The notes: generated by a model not told the origin, from the sequence alone. DNA of 51,646 bases from Alphaproteobacteria bacterium (GCA_016125405.1 WGLW01000007.1:1-51646); one strand, 5' to 3'; positions 25,917-35,358 are shown, counted from the first letter of the stretch. Numbers and translations: made by a program.

Positions 25917-27372
25917 TAAGAAGACTTTCCTCCGCGCCTCCTCCGCGGGTGTTCTGGCCACATTCGCTGCTGGCTGCGGCCATTTGCCGATAGCCAAACC
26001 GGCATTCGAAGCGATGGAAACACAACGCGCCGGCATGCCGACAGACTGGACTGTGGCGCCGATGACGGGCGACGCGTCTTCAGTGCTCGCAGACTACAGT
26101 GTCTTCGGCGACAAGCAGCTTTCCGCCTACATCCAGGAAGCGCTGGAAAACAATCGCACCCTGCGCGCCACGATGGAAAACGTGAACCAGTCGCGCGCGT
26201 TGCTGAAACAGACGAAGGCCGGTCTGTGGCCCTCGCTGAAAGCATCCGTCGGCGCAACGGAATCCCGACCGACCAACGATTTCGGCAATGAGTCCGATCT
26301 CTACACCTTTGGCGTGACCGGCGCCTATTCGGTCGATATCATGGGCTCGCTGGACGCATCGGTGAGGGCCTCGGCCGCCGGTCTGAGGTCCACCGAGGCG
26401 ACCTACGAACTTGCCCGTCGCCAGCTGGCCGCAACCGTGGCGCGGGCCTACTTCGCCGTCATCGAGCAGCGCCAGCAACTCGATCTGACACGCCGCACGC
26501 TGGCGCGCGCGCAGGACACGTTCCGCATCACGCAGACCCGTTTCGACGCTGGAGCAGTCGCCCGCGACGAACTGGTGCTCGGCCAGTCCAGCCTCGCCTC
26601 CAGCGAAGCATCGATCATCGCGCAGGAAGCATCCGTGCGTTCGGCGATCCGTGCGCTGGAATCAGCGCTGGGACGCTTTCCGCAACAGAAGGCGCAGGTC
26701 GCTACCGACTTGCCCGCCACACCGCCCTCGCCTCCGCTGGGCCTTCCGGAACTTACCATTCGCGCCCGGCCCGATGTGGTGGCGGCCGAGTACAACCTCA
26801 TTCAGACCTTCGGCAATACGCGCGTCGTGCACCTGACGCCATGGCCGCAGCTCAACGCAAATCTCGGACTTGCGCTCAACAACACGACAACGACGTCGAC
26901 GAGCGGCCTGTTCGATTTCGACAATCTCGCCTTCACCATCGGCGCAACGCTGGCGCAAACGATCTTCGATGGCGGCGCCATCCAGGGCCGGATCGAAGCG
27001 GCCGACGCCCAGCAACGTTCCGCGCTTGAGCGTTACGGCCAGACGGTGATCGACGCCTATGGCAACATCGTCAGCGCCATCGACGCTTTGAACACGTTGC
27101 AGGCCCGCGACAAGAGCCTGCAGACGGCCTCCGACGCGGCCAAGGAATCCCTTCGCCTCGCCGAACTTCGCTACAACGAGGGCAGCCAGTCCCTGCTCGA
27201 CCTGATCAGCGTGCGTGACCGCGCCGACTCCGCCGAGAGCCAGCTGATCGCCAACCGGCGCTCGATCCTCGAACAATGGATCGTGCTGCATCTGGCGCTG
27301 GGCGGGGATCCCACCAAGCCGACGCCGCTGGCCACGCTCGCGGCGACCGCCGAAGGCGCGAAGAAGAAGTAA
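25909..27372 (+). CDS. TolC/NodT-family outer-membrane efflux lipoprotein
   Basis: A 487-residue outer-membrane factor. The N-terminus MIDKKTFLRASSAGVLATFAAGC gives a lipobox-like FAAGC, with Cys23 as the acylation site, as in NodT-type channels. Two OEP repeats follow, with helical hairpins such as TYELARRQLAATVARAYFAVIEQRQQLDLTRRTLARAQ and SALERYGQTVIDAYGNIVSAIDAL. It completes the adaptor-ATPase-permease operon as the exit duct. The ATG at 25909 overlaps the permease 3' end; the frame extends upstream inside that gene without relevance. It could also serve the RND pair at 37939-42292, which lacks its own channel. Confidence 0.9.
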   Translation: MIDKKTFLRASSAGVLATFAAGCGHLPIAKPAFEAMETQRAGMPTDWTVAPMTGDASSVLADYSVFGDKQLSAYIQEALENNRTLRATMENVNQSRALLKQTKAGLWPSLKASVGATESRPTNDFGNESDLYTFGVTGAYSVDIMGSLDASVRASAAGLRSTEATYELARRQLAATVARAYFAVIEQRQQLDLTRRTLARAQDTFRITQTRFDAGAVARDELVLGQSSLASSEASIIAQEASVRSAIRALESALGRFPQQKAQVATDLPATPPSPPLGLPELTIRARPDVVAAEYNLIQTFGNTRVVHLTPWPQLNANLGLALNNTTTTSTSGLFDFDNLAFTIGATLAQTIFDGGAIQGRIEAADAQQRSALERYGQTVIDAYGNIVSAIDALNTLQARDKSLQTASDAAKESLRLAELRYNEGSQSLLDLISVRDRADSAESQLIANRRSILEQWIVLHLALGGDPTKPTPLATLAATAEGAKKK

Positions 27373-27468
27373 CCTCGCGCAAGACCCGCCCCCGGTTGAC
27401 CGCCTGAACGCGCCGACTAGTCTCCGCTCGGCCGCGCGAGGGGCGCGATCGATCACAAGGGGGCGTCC

Positions 27469-29286
27469 ATGAGAAAAATTCTGCTCGCTGGCGCGGCTGC
27501 CTGCGCCCTGGCGCTCGCCGGCTGCAGCGGTTCTGGAAACACCGGAGCCGCAGCGAACAAACCCACTGTCGCCGATGCGGACAAGTTCCTGGCGGACGCC
27601 GAAAGCCAGCTCGGCGACATGTACGAATACGCCTCTCACACGGCCTGGGTGAACGAGAACTTCATCACCTACGACACCGACTGGCTGAATTCCCGCGCCA
27701 GTTCGGAAGTCACACAGCTTGGCGTCAAGCTCGCGGTCGAAAGCGAGAAGTTCAAGGGCCTCGACCTGCCTCAGGACGAGCAACGCAAGATCATGAAACT
27801 GCGCACAGCCAGCGTCATGCCCTCGCCGTCCGGAGACAAGAAAGTTGCCGACGAGCTGGCGACCATCACCACGCGGATGCAGAGCGAATACGGCGCCGGC
27901 AAGTTCACCGTCGACGGCAAGGCGCTGAACCTCGAAGAACTCTCCAACATCGTCGGCGAATCGCGGGACCCTGCGAAGCTGAAGCAGGTCTGGGAGGGCT
28001 GGCGGACGGTTTCGCCGCCGATGAAGGCCGACTACGCCCGCATGGTGGAGATCGGCAACCAGGGCGCCCAGGAACTGGGCTTCAAGAACATCGCCGACAT
28101 GTGGCTGTCGACCTACGACATGCCGCCCGACCAGATGGAGCAGACCGTCGAGAAACTCTGGACCCAGGTCCAGCCGCTCTACACGGAGCTGCACTGCTAC
28201 GTGCGCACCCGCCTGAACCAGAAATACGGCGACGCGGTGCAACCGAAGACGGGCCCGATCCGGGCCGACCTGCTCGGCAATATGTGGGCGCAGGACTGGA
28301 GCAATATCTATCCGCTGGTTGCGCCCAGGGCGTCCGACCCCGGGTACGACCTCACCAGCATCCTCAAGGCCAAGGGCTATGACGCGATGAAAATGGTGAA
28401 GACTGGCGAGGGCTTTTACACCTCGCTGGGCTTCGACCCGCTGCCCAAGACGTTCTGGGAGCGGTCATTGATTACCCGGCCTCGCGACCGCGAGGTTGTC
28501 TGCCACGCCTCGGCCTGGGACATCGATAATGTCGACGACATTCGCATCAAGATGTGCACGCAGGTCAACGCGGAAGACTTCCAGACGGTCCACCACGAGC
28601 TGGGCCACAATTTCTACCAGCGCGCCTACGACAAGCAGGACATCCTGTTCCGCGACGGCGCAAACGACGGCTTCCACGAAGCTATCGGCGATTTCATCGC
28701 ACTCTCCGTCACGCCGGAATATCTCAAGCAGCTCGGCCTGATTTCGAAAGTCCCCGGCCCGGATGCCGATATCGGGCTTCTGATGAACCGCGCGCTGGAA
28801 AAGGTCGCCTTCCTGCCGTTCGGCCTGCGCATCGACAAATGGCGCTGGCAGGTCTTCCGCGGCCAGACAACACCGGACCAGTACAACGACGCGTGGTGGG
28901 CGCTGGCGAAACAGTATCAGGGCATCGTTCCGCCCGGCCCTCGCCCCGCCGATGCATTCGACCCGGGCGCAAAATTCCACATTGCGGCCAACACGCCGTA
29001 TCTGCGGTATTTCCTGTCCTACATCCTGCAGTTCCAGTTCCAGAAGGCGGCATGCGAGCAGGCTGGATGGACCGGGCCGCTGCATCGCTGCTCGATCTAC
29101 GGCAACAAGGAAGTCGGCGCGAAGTTCAAGACAATGCTGGAGATGGGCGCCAGCAAACCCTGGCCTGATGCGCTGGAGGCGTTTACCGGCACGCGCGAAA
29201 TCGACGGCACAGCGATGGTCGATTATTTCGCACCGCTGATGACCTACCTGAAACAGCAGAACGAAGGTCAAAGCTGCGGCTGGTAG
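27469..29286 (+). CDS. M2-family (ACE-like) zinc peptidyl-dipeptidase lipoprotein
   Basis: A 605-residue metallopeptidase related to angiotensin-converting enzyme, removing C-terminal dipeptides from peptides. The signal peptide ends in lipobox LAGC (Cys about residue 19). The zinc site is H376-E377-L-G-H380 within HHELGHNFYQ, with the third ligand E404 in FHEAIGDF, 24 residues after H380, exactly the ACE spacing. LPFGLRIDKWRWQVFRG and PYLRYFLSYILQFQFQKAAC are also M2 blocks. Location should be periplasm, attached to a membrane. A possible promoter (TTGACC at 27396, TAGTCT at 27418) lies upstream. The bacterial role is probably peptide catabolism. Confidence 0.93.
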   Translation: MRKILLAGAAACALALAGCSGSGNTGAAANKPTVADADKFLADAESQLGDMYEYASHTAWVNENFITYDTDWLNSRASSEVTQLGVKLAVESEKFKGLDLPQDEQRKIMKLRTASVMPSPSGDKKVADELATITTRMQSEYGAGKFTVDGKALNLEELSNIVGESRDPAKLKQVWEGWRTVSPPMKADYARMVEIGNQGAQELGFKNIADMWLSTYDMPPDQMEQTVEKLWTQVQPLYTELHCYVRTRLNQKYGDAVQPKTGPIRADLLGNMWAQDWSNIYPLVAPRASDPGYDLTSILKAKGYDAMKMVKTGEGFYTSLGFDPLPKTFWERSLITRPRDREVVCHASAWDIDNVDDIRIKMCTQVNAEDFQTVHHELGHNFYQRAYDKQDILFRDGANDGFHEAIGDFIALSVTPEYLKQLGLISKVPGPDADIGLLMNRALEKVAFLPFGLRIDKWRWQVFRGQTTPDQYNDAWWALAKQYQGIVPPGPRPADAFDPGAKFHIAANTPYLRYFLSYILQFQFQKAACEQAGWTGPLHRCSIYGNKEVGAKFKTMLEMGASKPWPDALEAFTGTREIDGTAMVDYFAPLMTYLKQQNEGQSCGW

Positions 29287-29412
29287 GCGGACAAGCGAGT
29301 GGTTACCGGCGCCTTAACGGGATCGACGAAAATTCCCACCAACCTGTTATGCGCTTGTAAACCAAGCTGAACGAACCTTGTCCGGTTGATCCCACCTTGG
29401 GGGACGGACAAG

Positions 29413-30174
29413 ATGATTTCCGGCGCTCTTGGAAGCATTGCCGTGATGTTCTGCCTCGGATGTTCGGGGCTAAGCACGCCGGGTACCGACGTCGTCCAGA
29501 TCGACATGGGGCCCGTGTCGGGCAGCCATGCCTATGTGACCCGGTCGGACAGCAGCTACGCCGACAACGACTTTGGCGCCAGCGACGCACAGACCTTTCG
29601 CCTGCCCTTGAGGGTTGGCAACGCGTTCAGCCCGAGCAACTGGGCCCAGCCGGAGCAGGCCGGTCGTTTCAAGCAACTCGACCTTTCGACGCCGCTGCCG
29701 CTTCGCCTGCACGAAGGCGACAACATCTCGGCCGAGGTGGCCTTCGCAGCCTCCGGCAAACGCACAGGACTTGGCCTGGACCTTCAGGTCGCCCCGCGCG
29801 CGCAATTCCAGCGCAACAGAGCCGGCAACAATATCGCCAATGTGGGCGGCGAGGTCCGGGTCGGACGCGGACTTGCCGATCGCGATCTTCGCGACACCGA
29901 CGCAAGGGCGCCGGCATGGTATTTCTTCGTCGGCGCCGACAATCAGGCGCTGGTCTGGAACACGGCCGACCATCAAAGCCTGAGCGGCGTCACACTGCGC
30001 GACCAGGTGACCGTTGGCGACATGCAGGCGGGCCTTGCATGGTCGACCTCAGGCAACAGCCAGATGTCGCTTGGACTGGTGCAGCGCAAGATATCCTTTG
30101 CAGGCCTGACAGGCGCGCGGAAGGTTTCCAGCCGCGAGAGTTTCGTGGCGTTCAGTTTCACCAAGCGCTACTAG
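29413..30174 (+). CDS. LpxR-like (DUF2219-type) outer-membrane beta-barrel protein
   Basis: A 253-residue exported protein (signal MISGALGSIAVMFCLGCSG; the LGC may be a lipobox). The rest is beta-rich with alternating patterns. The C-terminal half, APAWYFFVGADNQALVWNT, followed by VTVGDMQAGLAW and SMSLGLVQRKISFAG-type strands and ending in FVAFSFTKRY (terminal aromatic), resembles LpxR family proteins that remove 3'-acyloxyacyl groups from lipid A. Catalytic residues could not be identified with certainty, and the N-terminal half is short, so enzymatic activity is doubtful. The ATG at 29413 follows a GGGGGACGG signal. Confidence 0.55.
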   Translation: MISGALGSIAVMFCLGCSGLSTPGTDVVQIDMGPVSGSHAYVTRSDSSYADNDFGASDAQTFRLPLRVGNAFSPSNWAQPEQAGRFKQLDLSTPLPLRLHEGDNISAEVAFAASGKRTGLGLDLQVAPRAQFQRNRAGNNIANVGGEVRVGRGLADRDLRDTDARAPAWYFFVGADNQALVWNTADHQSLSGVTLRDQVTVGDMQAGLAWSTSGNSQMSLGLVQRKISFAGLTGARKVSSRESFVAFSFTKRY

Positions 30175-30205
30175 GATCGAACACGCCGCCTGCGGGCGCG
30201 GACCA

Positions 30206-31444
30206 TTATCGTGTGAACAAGCGGTCGGCGGTCCAGGCCTGCATCGGGGCCGGCTCAGGCACCGCGGGCCATATCTCCTTCGACGACATTTGCGTAACCC
30301 CGATCGCGCTGAGCCTGATTGCCAGATCGCGCGAGAACGGCCCGTCCACAAAGAAGGGCTTCTTTTGGCCGGCCGCCAGAGCCACGGCCGTACGGGCGCG
30401 GGCCAGCAGGTCTTGTTGGGGTGCGGAGCAGCCCGGTCCCGTCGGCGCCGGCGGCAGGCAGAACCCGACGGAAGAGGCGTTCGACTGCAGCAGGGTCAGC
30501 ATGTCCGGTTCGTTCCAGACCGCGCCGACGGCAACGTACGACACCGCCCGGCGAAGCTGGTTGATGACGTCCTCGAGATAGATCCGCGGAAATCCCGGCG
30601 TGACGCCGCAAATCCTGATGGCGCGAAAACGCAGGAGATCGCGGTCCAGTTGCTCCAGCGCGCGGACGATTTTTGCCCGCGTCGGACCGTTGGTCAGGCT
30701 CGTGACGTGGAGTTTCGTCGTGATCCGCGCCCGCATGCCGTTGGAAACCAGGGAGCGCAGCGCCTCGTCGGAATGTTTCAACGCGGCGATATCGAGATGG
30801 GCCAGACTGGGCAGCCGTCCCGCGATGGGCTCGAAACGGTAGCCGGGGATGCTTTTGCCGGTCGAACGGACGACGCCGGCGCACTTGTAGCCAACCACCG
30901 CCTCGCCACGCACGTCCCATTCGGGCTCGAACAGCCAGTTGATGTCCGACGGATCGGGCGCCCTGAGCTGAACAGCGTCCGGAGAAACATCGACTTCCGC
31001 CTGATTGAGCACACTTGAAAGCTCTGCCAGCGGCACCTCGCGCGTCTCGACCACAAAGCGCGGAGACAGCTCGGCGCCTTCCTCGCCAAGAAAGAATTCG
31101 TTCAGACCGTGCGTCAGGGAGAGCGCCTCGATTTCAGCCTCCCGGCCGCCGATCGACCCGAAGACAACGAGAAAGCCGTCGCCCCCGCGAACCAGCAGAT
31201 CGCCCTCCCCCAGGCGCTTCAGAATGTATTCGTGCGCCGCCAGCCTGACCCGGTCACGATGGACCGGCCAGTCTGCCCCGTAGGCCGCCTGAATTTCCTC
31301 AAGCCCGATGACGCGAAACTGCGCGACATCGAGAGACGGGCGCTCACGTGCGATCCGCCGCAAGGTTGCGGCAAGGGATTCGACGTTCGGCGCGGTTGCG
31401 ACAGCGGTCAAAACGATGAGCTCCAACGATCGGTGTGGAGGCAC
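30206..31444 (-). CDS. Degenerate GGDEF-like (possibly GGDEF-EAL-derived) cytoplasmic protein
   Basis: A 412-residue soluble protein without signal or membrane segments. Residues about 75-105 (LKRLGEGDLLVRGGDGFLVVFG) look like a GGDEF half-site in which GG[DE]EF has become GGDGF. The C-terminal half has an alternating alpha/beta pattern (ALEQLDRDLLRFRAIRI, DVINQLRRAVSYVAVGAVW) that could be an eroded EAL barrel, but no EAL motif or metal ligands remain. Neither c-di-GMP synthesis nor hydrolysis is expected; a structural or receptor role is possible. It starts with GTG at 31444 and a weak ribosome-binding site. The family call is tentative. Confidence 0.6.
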   Translation of the reverse strand: MPPHRSLELIVLTAVATAPNVESLAATLRRIARERPSLDVAQFRVIGLEEIQAAYGADWPVHRDRVRLAAHEYILKRLGEGDLLVRGGDGFLVVFGSIGGREAEIEALSLTHGLNEFFLGEEGAELSPRFVVETREVPLAELSSVLNQAEVDVSPDAVQLRAPDPSDINWLFEPEWDVRGEAVVGYKCAGVVRSTGKSIPGYRFEPIAGRLPSLAHLDIAALKHSDEALRSLVSNGMRARITTKLHVTSLTNGPTRAKIVRALEQLDRDLLRFRAIRICGVTPGFPRIYLEDVINQLRRAVSYVAVGAVWNEPDMLTLLQSNASSVGFCLPPAPTGPGCSAPQQDLLARARTAVALAAGQKKPFFVDGPFSRDLAIRLSAIGVTQMSSKEIWPAVPEPAPMQAWTADRLFTR

Positions 31445-31661
31445 GATCCCACAGGAGTGTTTGGCGGCGGTTAATTTTGAGAGCCCTTTTGTTCATTTCC
31501 GGGGCGTTTCACGAGGCCAAACGGCAAAACGGAGCGCCGACCGGTTCAGCAGAATTGCTGGCGCGCACCGATTTCGTTCCTTGAAAGCTCTGTGGCGTCC
31601 AGCCCCGCCAGGCGCTACTGAATCTCGAAGCGCCAGCGGGCGCCAGGCTCAGGACGCGGCA

Positions 31662-32057
31662 ATGGCTGCCTTCATTGATCACGTCTCCATTCCTGTTGCG
31701 GATATTCAGGCTGCCGCCATCTTTTACGATCCCGTGCTCGCAACCCTCGGCTTGATGCGCCGTAAGGAGCGCGAGGGGGCGATCGGATATGGGCCGGACC
31801 CTGTCGCTCCGCCTGTTTTCTGGATTCTCGCACGAGCAGCATATGGCTCCGCGAATGCCGGCGTCGGCTTGCATGTCAGCTTTCGCGCGAAGGATCGCGG
31901 CGAGGTTCATGCTTTCCATGAAACCGCTCTTCGCATGGGCGGTACGGACGCCGGCCGGCCCGGACCCCGCCCGCAGTACACCGCCGGGTTCTACGGTTGC
32001 TTCATTCTCGATCCCGACGGGTACAAGATCGAGGCCGTCGTGCGGGAAGCCCTCTAG
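31662..32057 (+). CDS. VOC-superfamily (glyoxalase/dioxygenase fold) protein
   Basis: A 131-residue single-domain VOC protein. FIDHVSIPVADIQAAAIFYDPVLATLGL at the N-terminus and FYGCFILDPDGYKIEAVV at the C-terminus are the paired beta-alpha-beta-beta-beta modules. Possible metal ligands are H7, the His in GLHVSFRAKD and the Glu in KIEAV. Such small proteins act as lyases, dioxygenases or binding proteins; the substrate cannot be predicted. The ATG at 31662 follows AGGA. The 217-bp gap to the divergent GGDEF-like gene presumably holds both promoters. The stop overlaps the convergent gene by four bases. Confidence 0.85.
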   Translation: MAAFIDHVSIPVADIQAAAIFYDPVLATLGLMRRKEREGAIGYGPDPVAPPVFWILARAAYGSANAGVGLHVSFRAKDRGEVHAFHETALRMGGTDAGRPGPRPQYTAGFYGCFILDPDGYKIEAVVREAL

Positions 32058-32833
32058 TCCCTGATATCCCTGCGCATGTCCGCGTTCAGCGCGTCCAGCC
32101 TGATGTTGACCCGGTCGGCATCTGGCGGCGACAAGCGTCCGCCGCGATGCGGCAGCGCGGCTTCGTCATCGGTGATCAGCCGCAGCGTCCCGAGCAACCG
32201 GTCGGCTTCATGATGCGTGATCCGATGGTCGCGTTCATTGTCCAGGATGCGCCGCCGGATGTGATCCTCACGATCGCGGATGTCATACCGGTCGTAGCGA
32301 TCGCGGTCGTCGTAACGGCCAGACCTTTCCTCCACCGCGATCCATCGACCATCCGGTTCGTAGTAGCCGTCGACTTCCGGCGGAACCCATCGGCCGCCTT
32401 CATCATAGTAGCCGCGATGCCCCGCATTCGCAGTCGCCACCACCCAGGTCCCTCGCGAGTCGTAATATCCGTTGGGTGCGCCTTCGACCCACCTGCCGTC
32501 GCGGTCGAAATATCCCCGCGCAGCAGAGCGGTCGACCGCGTTGACATGCCAACGGCCGTCATTGTCGTAATATCCGTACGCATGCTGGCAGTCCGTTTGC
32601 CCCTTAGACAACTGATTGCCGATCAGCGCCCCGCCCAATCCGCCAACGACGGCGCCGGTGGTCTTGTCGCCGTGGCCTGCAACTGAAGCGCCAAGAGCGG
32701 CGCCCAATCCGCCCCCCACAAGCGTACCAGCCAATCGGTTCTTCTGCTGCTGTTCACATGATGTCTGAGCGGACGCGATTGCCGGAAATGTCAGAGCGAT
32801 CGCGATTCCCGCGGCCAATACTGTGCTGCGCAT
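32054..32833 (-). CDS. Glycine-zipper 2TM protein with GYYD..GRW repeats
   Basis: A 259-residue exported protein (signal MRSTVLAAGIAIALTFPAIASA). Residues about 35-78 form a glycine-zipper 2TM segment (GTLVGGGLGAALGASVAG, then TGAVVGGLGGALIGNQLS), seen in outer-membrane-associated proteins. Then come five copies of a GY[YF][DE]xxG[RT]W motif, starting near residues 87, 107, 122, 141 and 156. A charged stretch rich in D, R and Y (about 170-200) precedes a helical tail. The aromatic repeats may bind polysaccharide or peptidoglycan, which is inference. The ATG at 32833 follows AGGA. Confidence 0.75.
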   Translation of the reverse strand: MRSTVLAAGIAIALTFPAIASAQTSCEQQQKNRLAGTLVGGGLGAALGASVAGHGDKTTGAVVGGLGGALIGNQLSKGQTDCQHAYGYYDNDGRWHVNAVDRSAARGYFDRDGRWVEGAPNGYYDSRGTWVVATANAGHRGYYDEGGRWVPPEVDGYYEPDGRWIAVEERSGRYDDRDRYDRYDIRDREDHIRRRILDNERDHRITHHEADRLLGTLRLITDDEAALPHRGGRLSPPDADRVNIRLDALNADMRRDIRD

Positions 32834-33017
32834 GAGTGTTCATCCTGATTGCGCGCCGCCTTGCGGGCGCTGACAGTTGAACACGCTTGCGTTCACCCGG
32901 TTCCGCCATGGGTGTAGAGAACCGCCACAGAACGGCATGGATACCTGTCACACTTGCCGCTTACATGACTGGCGCTGCGGTGCGTGGGGCCACGCACTAT
33001 TTTGGGAGACCGCTTGA

Positions 33018-34529
33018 ATGCTGCGACGCGACATACGGTTGGCCTGCGCCGTCTTCCTTGCGCTTGCTCTGTCAGGCTGCGCGACACGCGACCTCTCGCC
33101 ACCGCGCCAGGATCAACACCGCGAGATCGTCCTTTCCGGCGACCTGACCCGCACCGACCACCAGACCTATCGCGAGCTTCCCTTCAACGTGCCGCAAGGC
33201 GTGACGCGCATCACCATCGAACTGAGCTACGACCACGACCAGCACACGGTGATCGATCTCGGTCTGCGGGATCCGGCCGGACAGCGCGGATGGAGCGGCG
33301 GCAACAAATCCTGCATCGTCATCGGTGTCGATGACGCCACACCGTCCTATCGCGCCGGACCCATTCTGCCAGGCGTATGGACGCTTGTGCTGGGCGTGCC
33401 CAACATCCGCGAGGGCGTGCGCGCGCATTTCACCGCGACCGTGACGCTTGACGGCGATCATTCCTGGCGGCCGCCCTCGGCCTTTCTCGACGCGCCGGTT
33501 TCGCTCGAGCCAGGCTGGCGTCGCGGCGACTTCCACATGCACACCGGACACAGCGACGCCAGTTGCGACAACGACGACGGCAAGCGCATCCCCTGCCCGG
33601 TCATCCGCACGCTGGAAGCCGCAAAGCATGCCGGGCTCGATTTCATCGCCATCACCGATCACAATACGCTGACGCAGGCCGAGGTGATGCGCGAACTGCA
33701 ACCCGCCTTCCCGCACCTCCTGCTCATTCCCGGCGAAGAGATCACGACCTTCCACGGCCACGCCAACGCCCTTGGTCTGTCTTCGCCCGTTGATTTTCAA
33801 CTCGGATCAAAACGGCTTCCCGCGCTCGGCAAACTGCTCGATGAGGTCGACGCGCAGGGCGGGCTGCTCTCGATAAACCATCCCGGCCAGCCGTCCGGCG
33901 AGGACTGCATGGGATGCGGCTGGACGGTGGCGGACACCGACTATGCGCGTATCGCCGCCATCGAGGCGGTGAACGGCGGAAGCGTGCGGGCCGGAAAGAC
34001 GGAGGGACCGACATCCGGCATAGCCTTCTGGGAGGCGCGGCTGGACGCAGGCTTCCACATCACGGCGATAGGCGGCAGCGACAATCACGATGCAACCGAC
34101 TGGACGGGGCGGCGGCAATCTCCGGTCGGCGTCCCCACCACCGTGGTGTGGACCCAGGACCTCTCGCAACGCGGCGTTCTTGCCGGCGTGCGCTCGGGCC
34201 GCGTCTTTGTAGACCTGGCGCCCGATCCCGCGCATCGTCTTGAGGTCACGGCGACAGCCGGCGCGCAAAACGTGACGATGGGCGGCGAGTTGGAACTTGG
34301 CCCCGGCGAAAAGGCCCAATTCGACGCAACGGCCTCCGGCGCGCCGGGAAGCCGGATCGAGATCGTTTCGCATGGCCTGTCGCTGCTGGATGGAGGCGGG
34401 ACCGCGACAGGATCGGCGACATTCCAGCTGGAGCCGAACGCCCCGAACGGCTGGATCCGCGCCAACGTGCGAAATGCGGACGGGCGCCTGATCATGCTGG
34501 GCAACCCGGTCTATGTCCGCTTGCGATAG
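33018..34529 (+). CDS. CehA/McbA-family PHP-domain metallohydrolase lipoprotein
   Basis: A 503-residue exported protein with lipobox ALSGC (about residue 18). An N-terminal beta-sandwich (about 35-150) precedes a PHP domain with metal-binding motifs FHMHTGHSD (H173, H175) and ITDHNT (D214, H215), plus PGEEITTFHGHANALG and a C-terminal GGSDNHD. CehA/McbA enzymes hydrolyse carbamates such as carbaryl, but most homologues are phosphoesterase-like with unknown substrates. The C-terminal about 100 residues are beta-rich. All likely metal ligands are present, so activity is plausible in the periplasm. Confidence 0.87.
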   Translation: MLRRDIRLACAVFLALALSGCATRDLSPPRQDQHREIVLSGDLTRTDHQTYRELPFNVPQGVTRITIELSYDHDQHTVIDLGLRDPAGQRGWSGGNKSCIVIGVDDATPSYRAGPILPGVWTLVLGVPNIREGVRAHFTATVTLDGDHSWRPPSAFLDAPVSLEPGWRRGDFHMHTGHSDASCDNDDGKRIPCPVIRTLEAAKHAGLDFIAITDHNTLTQAEVMRELQPAFPHLLLIPGEEITTFHGHANALGLSSPVDFQLGSKRLPALGKLLDEVDAQGGLLSINHPGQPSGEDCMGCGWTVADTDYARIAAIEAVNGGSVRAGKTEGPTSGIAFWEARLDAGFHITAIGGSDNHDATDWTGRRQSPVGVPTTVVWTQDLSQRGVLAGVRSGRVFVDLAPDPAHRLEVTATAGAQNVTMGGELELGPGEKAQFDATASGAPGSRIEIVSHGLSLLDGGGTATGSATFQLEPNAPNGWIRANVRNADGRLIMLGNPVYVRLR

Positions 34530-34656
34530 GTTTGCGGCGCGGACACCCATCACAAAGCCTTGATGCTGCGCCCCGCCCTTGCCTGATCCCCGCCGGCCCT
34601 CATAGGGTTCGCGCCGTTGGCACGGCGGAAGAGCCATGCCCCTCAGGGAGAGAGAC

Positions 34657-35358
34657 ATGAAACGGCTTGCCCTCGTACTCGCAGCGTCGGTCGCCCTTGG
34701 CGCCGGCGCGGCTTCGGCCCAGACCGTCGCCAGCATCAACCACCAGGGAATGGATCCTGCTTCCGGCAAGGCGCCGACAGAAGCGGTGATCATGTTCCAC
34801 GGCTATACGCAGTCCGGCGAGGCGATGAAGCCCGTCGCGGAAGCGCTGGCGGCCCGCCTGCCGAATGCGGTCTTCATCTTCGACAACGCGCCGAACCCGA
34901 TCCGCAACGGCTTCTCGTGGTACGACATGCAGGGCGACAACGCCGCCTCAAAGGCAGCCGCCAAGGATCTCGCCACCGGTCTCGTGAAAACCGTGGAAGA
35001 CACCTGGAAGATCAAACCCGACCACATCGTCGCCGTCGGCTTCAGCCAGGGCGGCGGCATGGCGCTGGACGCCGGCATCTGCACGCCGACCCCGGTCAAG
35101 GCGGTGGTGTCGCTCGCGGGCGTTCTCGAATCCGCTTGCGACAAGCCGAAGGGCGCCAAGGCGACCAACATCCTGATCGTGCGCAACGATGGCGACCCCC
35201 TGGTCAAGGAACCGCTGATCGTGAAATTCGAGGAGGCCGTGAAGGGCGCTGGCTACACCTCGAAGCGCGAGACGGTTGAGGGCACGACGCACTGGCCCTC
35301 CGCCAACGGCATCAAGATGGCCGAAGACTTCGTCGTCAAACAACTCGGCGGCAAGTAA
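34657..35358 (+). CDS. Secreted phospholipase/carboxylesterase-family hydrolase
   Basis: A 233-residue alpha/beta hydrolase with a signal peptide (MKRLALVLAASVALGAGAASAQ). The fold resembles bacterial carboxylesterase/acyl-protein thioesterase: EAVIMFHGYTQSGEAMKPVAEALA (oxyanion region), nucleophile elbow GFSQGGGMA with S130, Asp in NDGDPLV and His in GTTHWPS. Substrates are likely small carboxylic or acyl esters in the periplasm. The ATG at 34657 follows AGGGAGAG; an in-frame ATG seven codons upstream is less likely because it would break the signal peptide. Confidence 0.85.
   Translation: MKRLALVLAASVALGAGAASAQTVASINHQGMDPASGKAPTEAVIMFHGYTQSGEAMKPVAEALAARLPNAVFIFDNAPNPIRNGFSWYDMQGDNAASKAAAKDLATGLVKTVEDTWKIKPDHIVAVGFSQGGGMALDAGICTPTPVKAVVSLAGVLESACDKPKGAKATNILIVRNDGDPLVKEPLIVKFEEAVKGAGYTSKRETVEGTTHWPSANGIKMAEDFVVKQLGGK

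Noticed and set aside
26662-28242. 526-codon minus-strand frame opposite the outer-membrane factor and M2 peptidase genes
   Set aside because: It spans two well-supported plus-strand genes and their gap and has no family motif.
29397-30581. 394-codon plus-strand frame overlapping the LpxR-like and GGDEF-like genes
   Set aside because: Arg-rich low-complexity translation; the alternative frame from 29413 has a signal peptide and barrel pattern.
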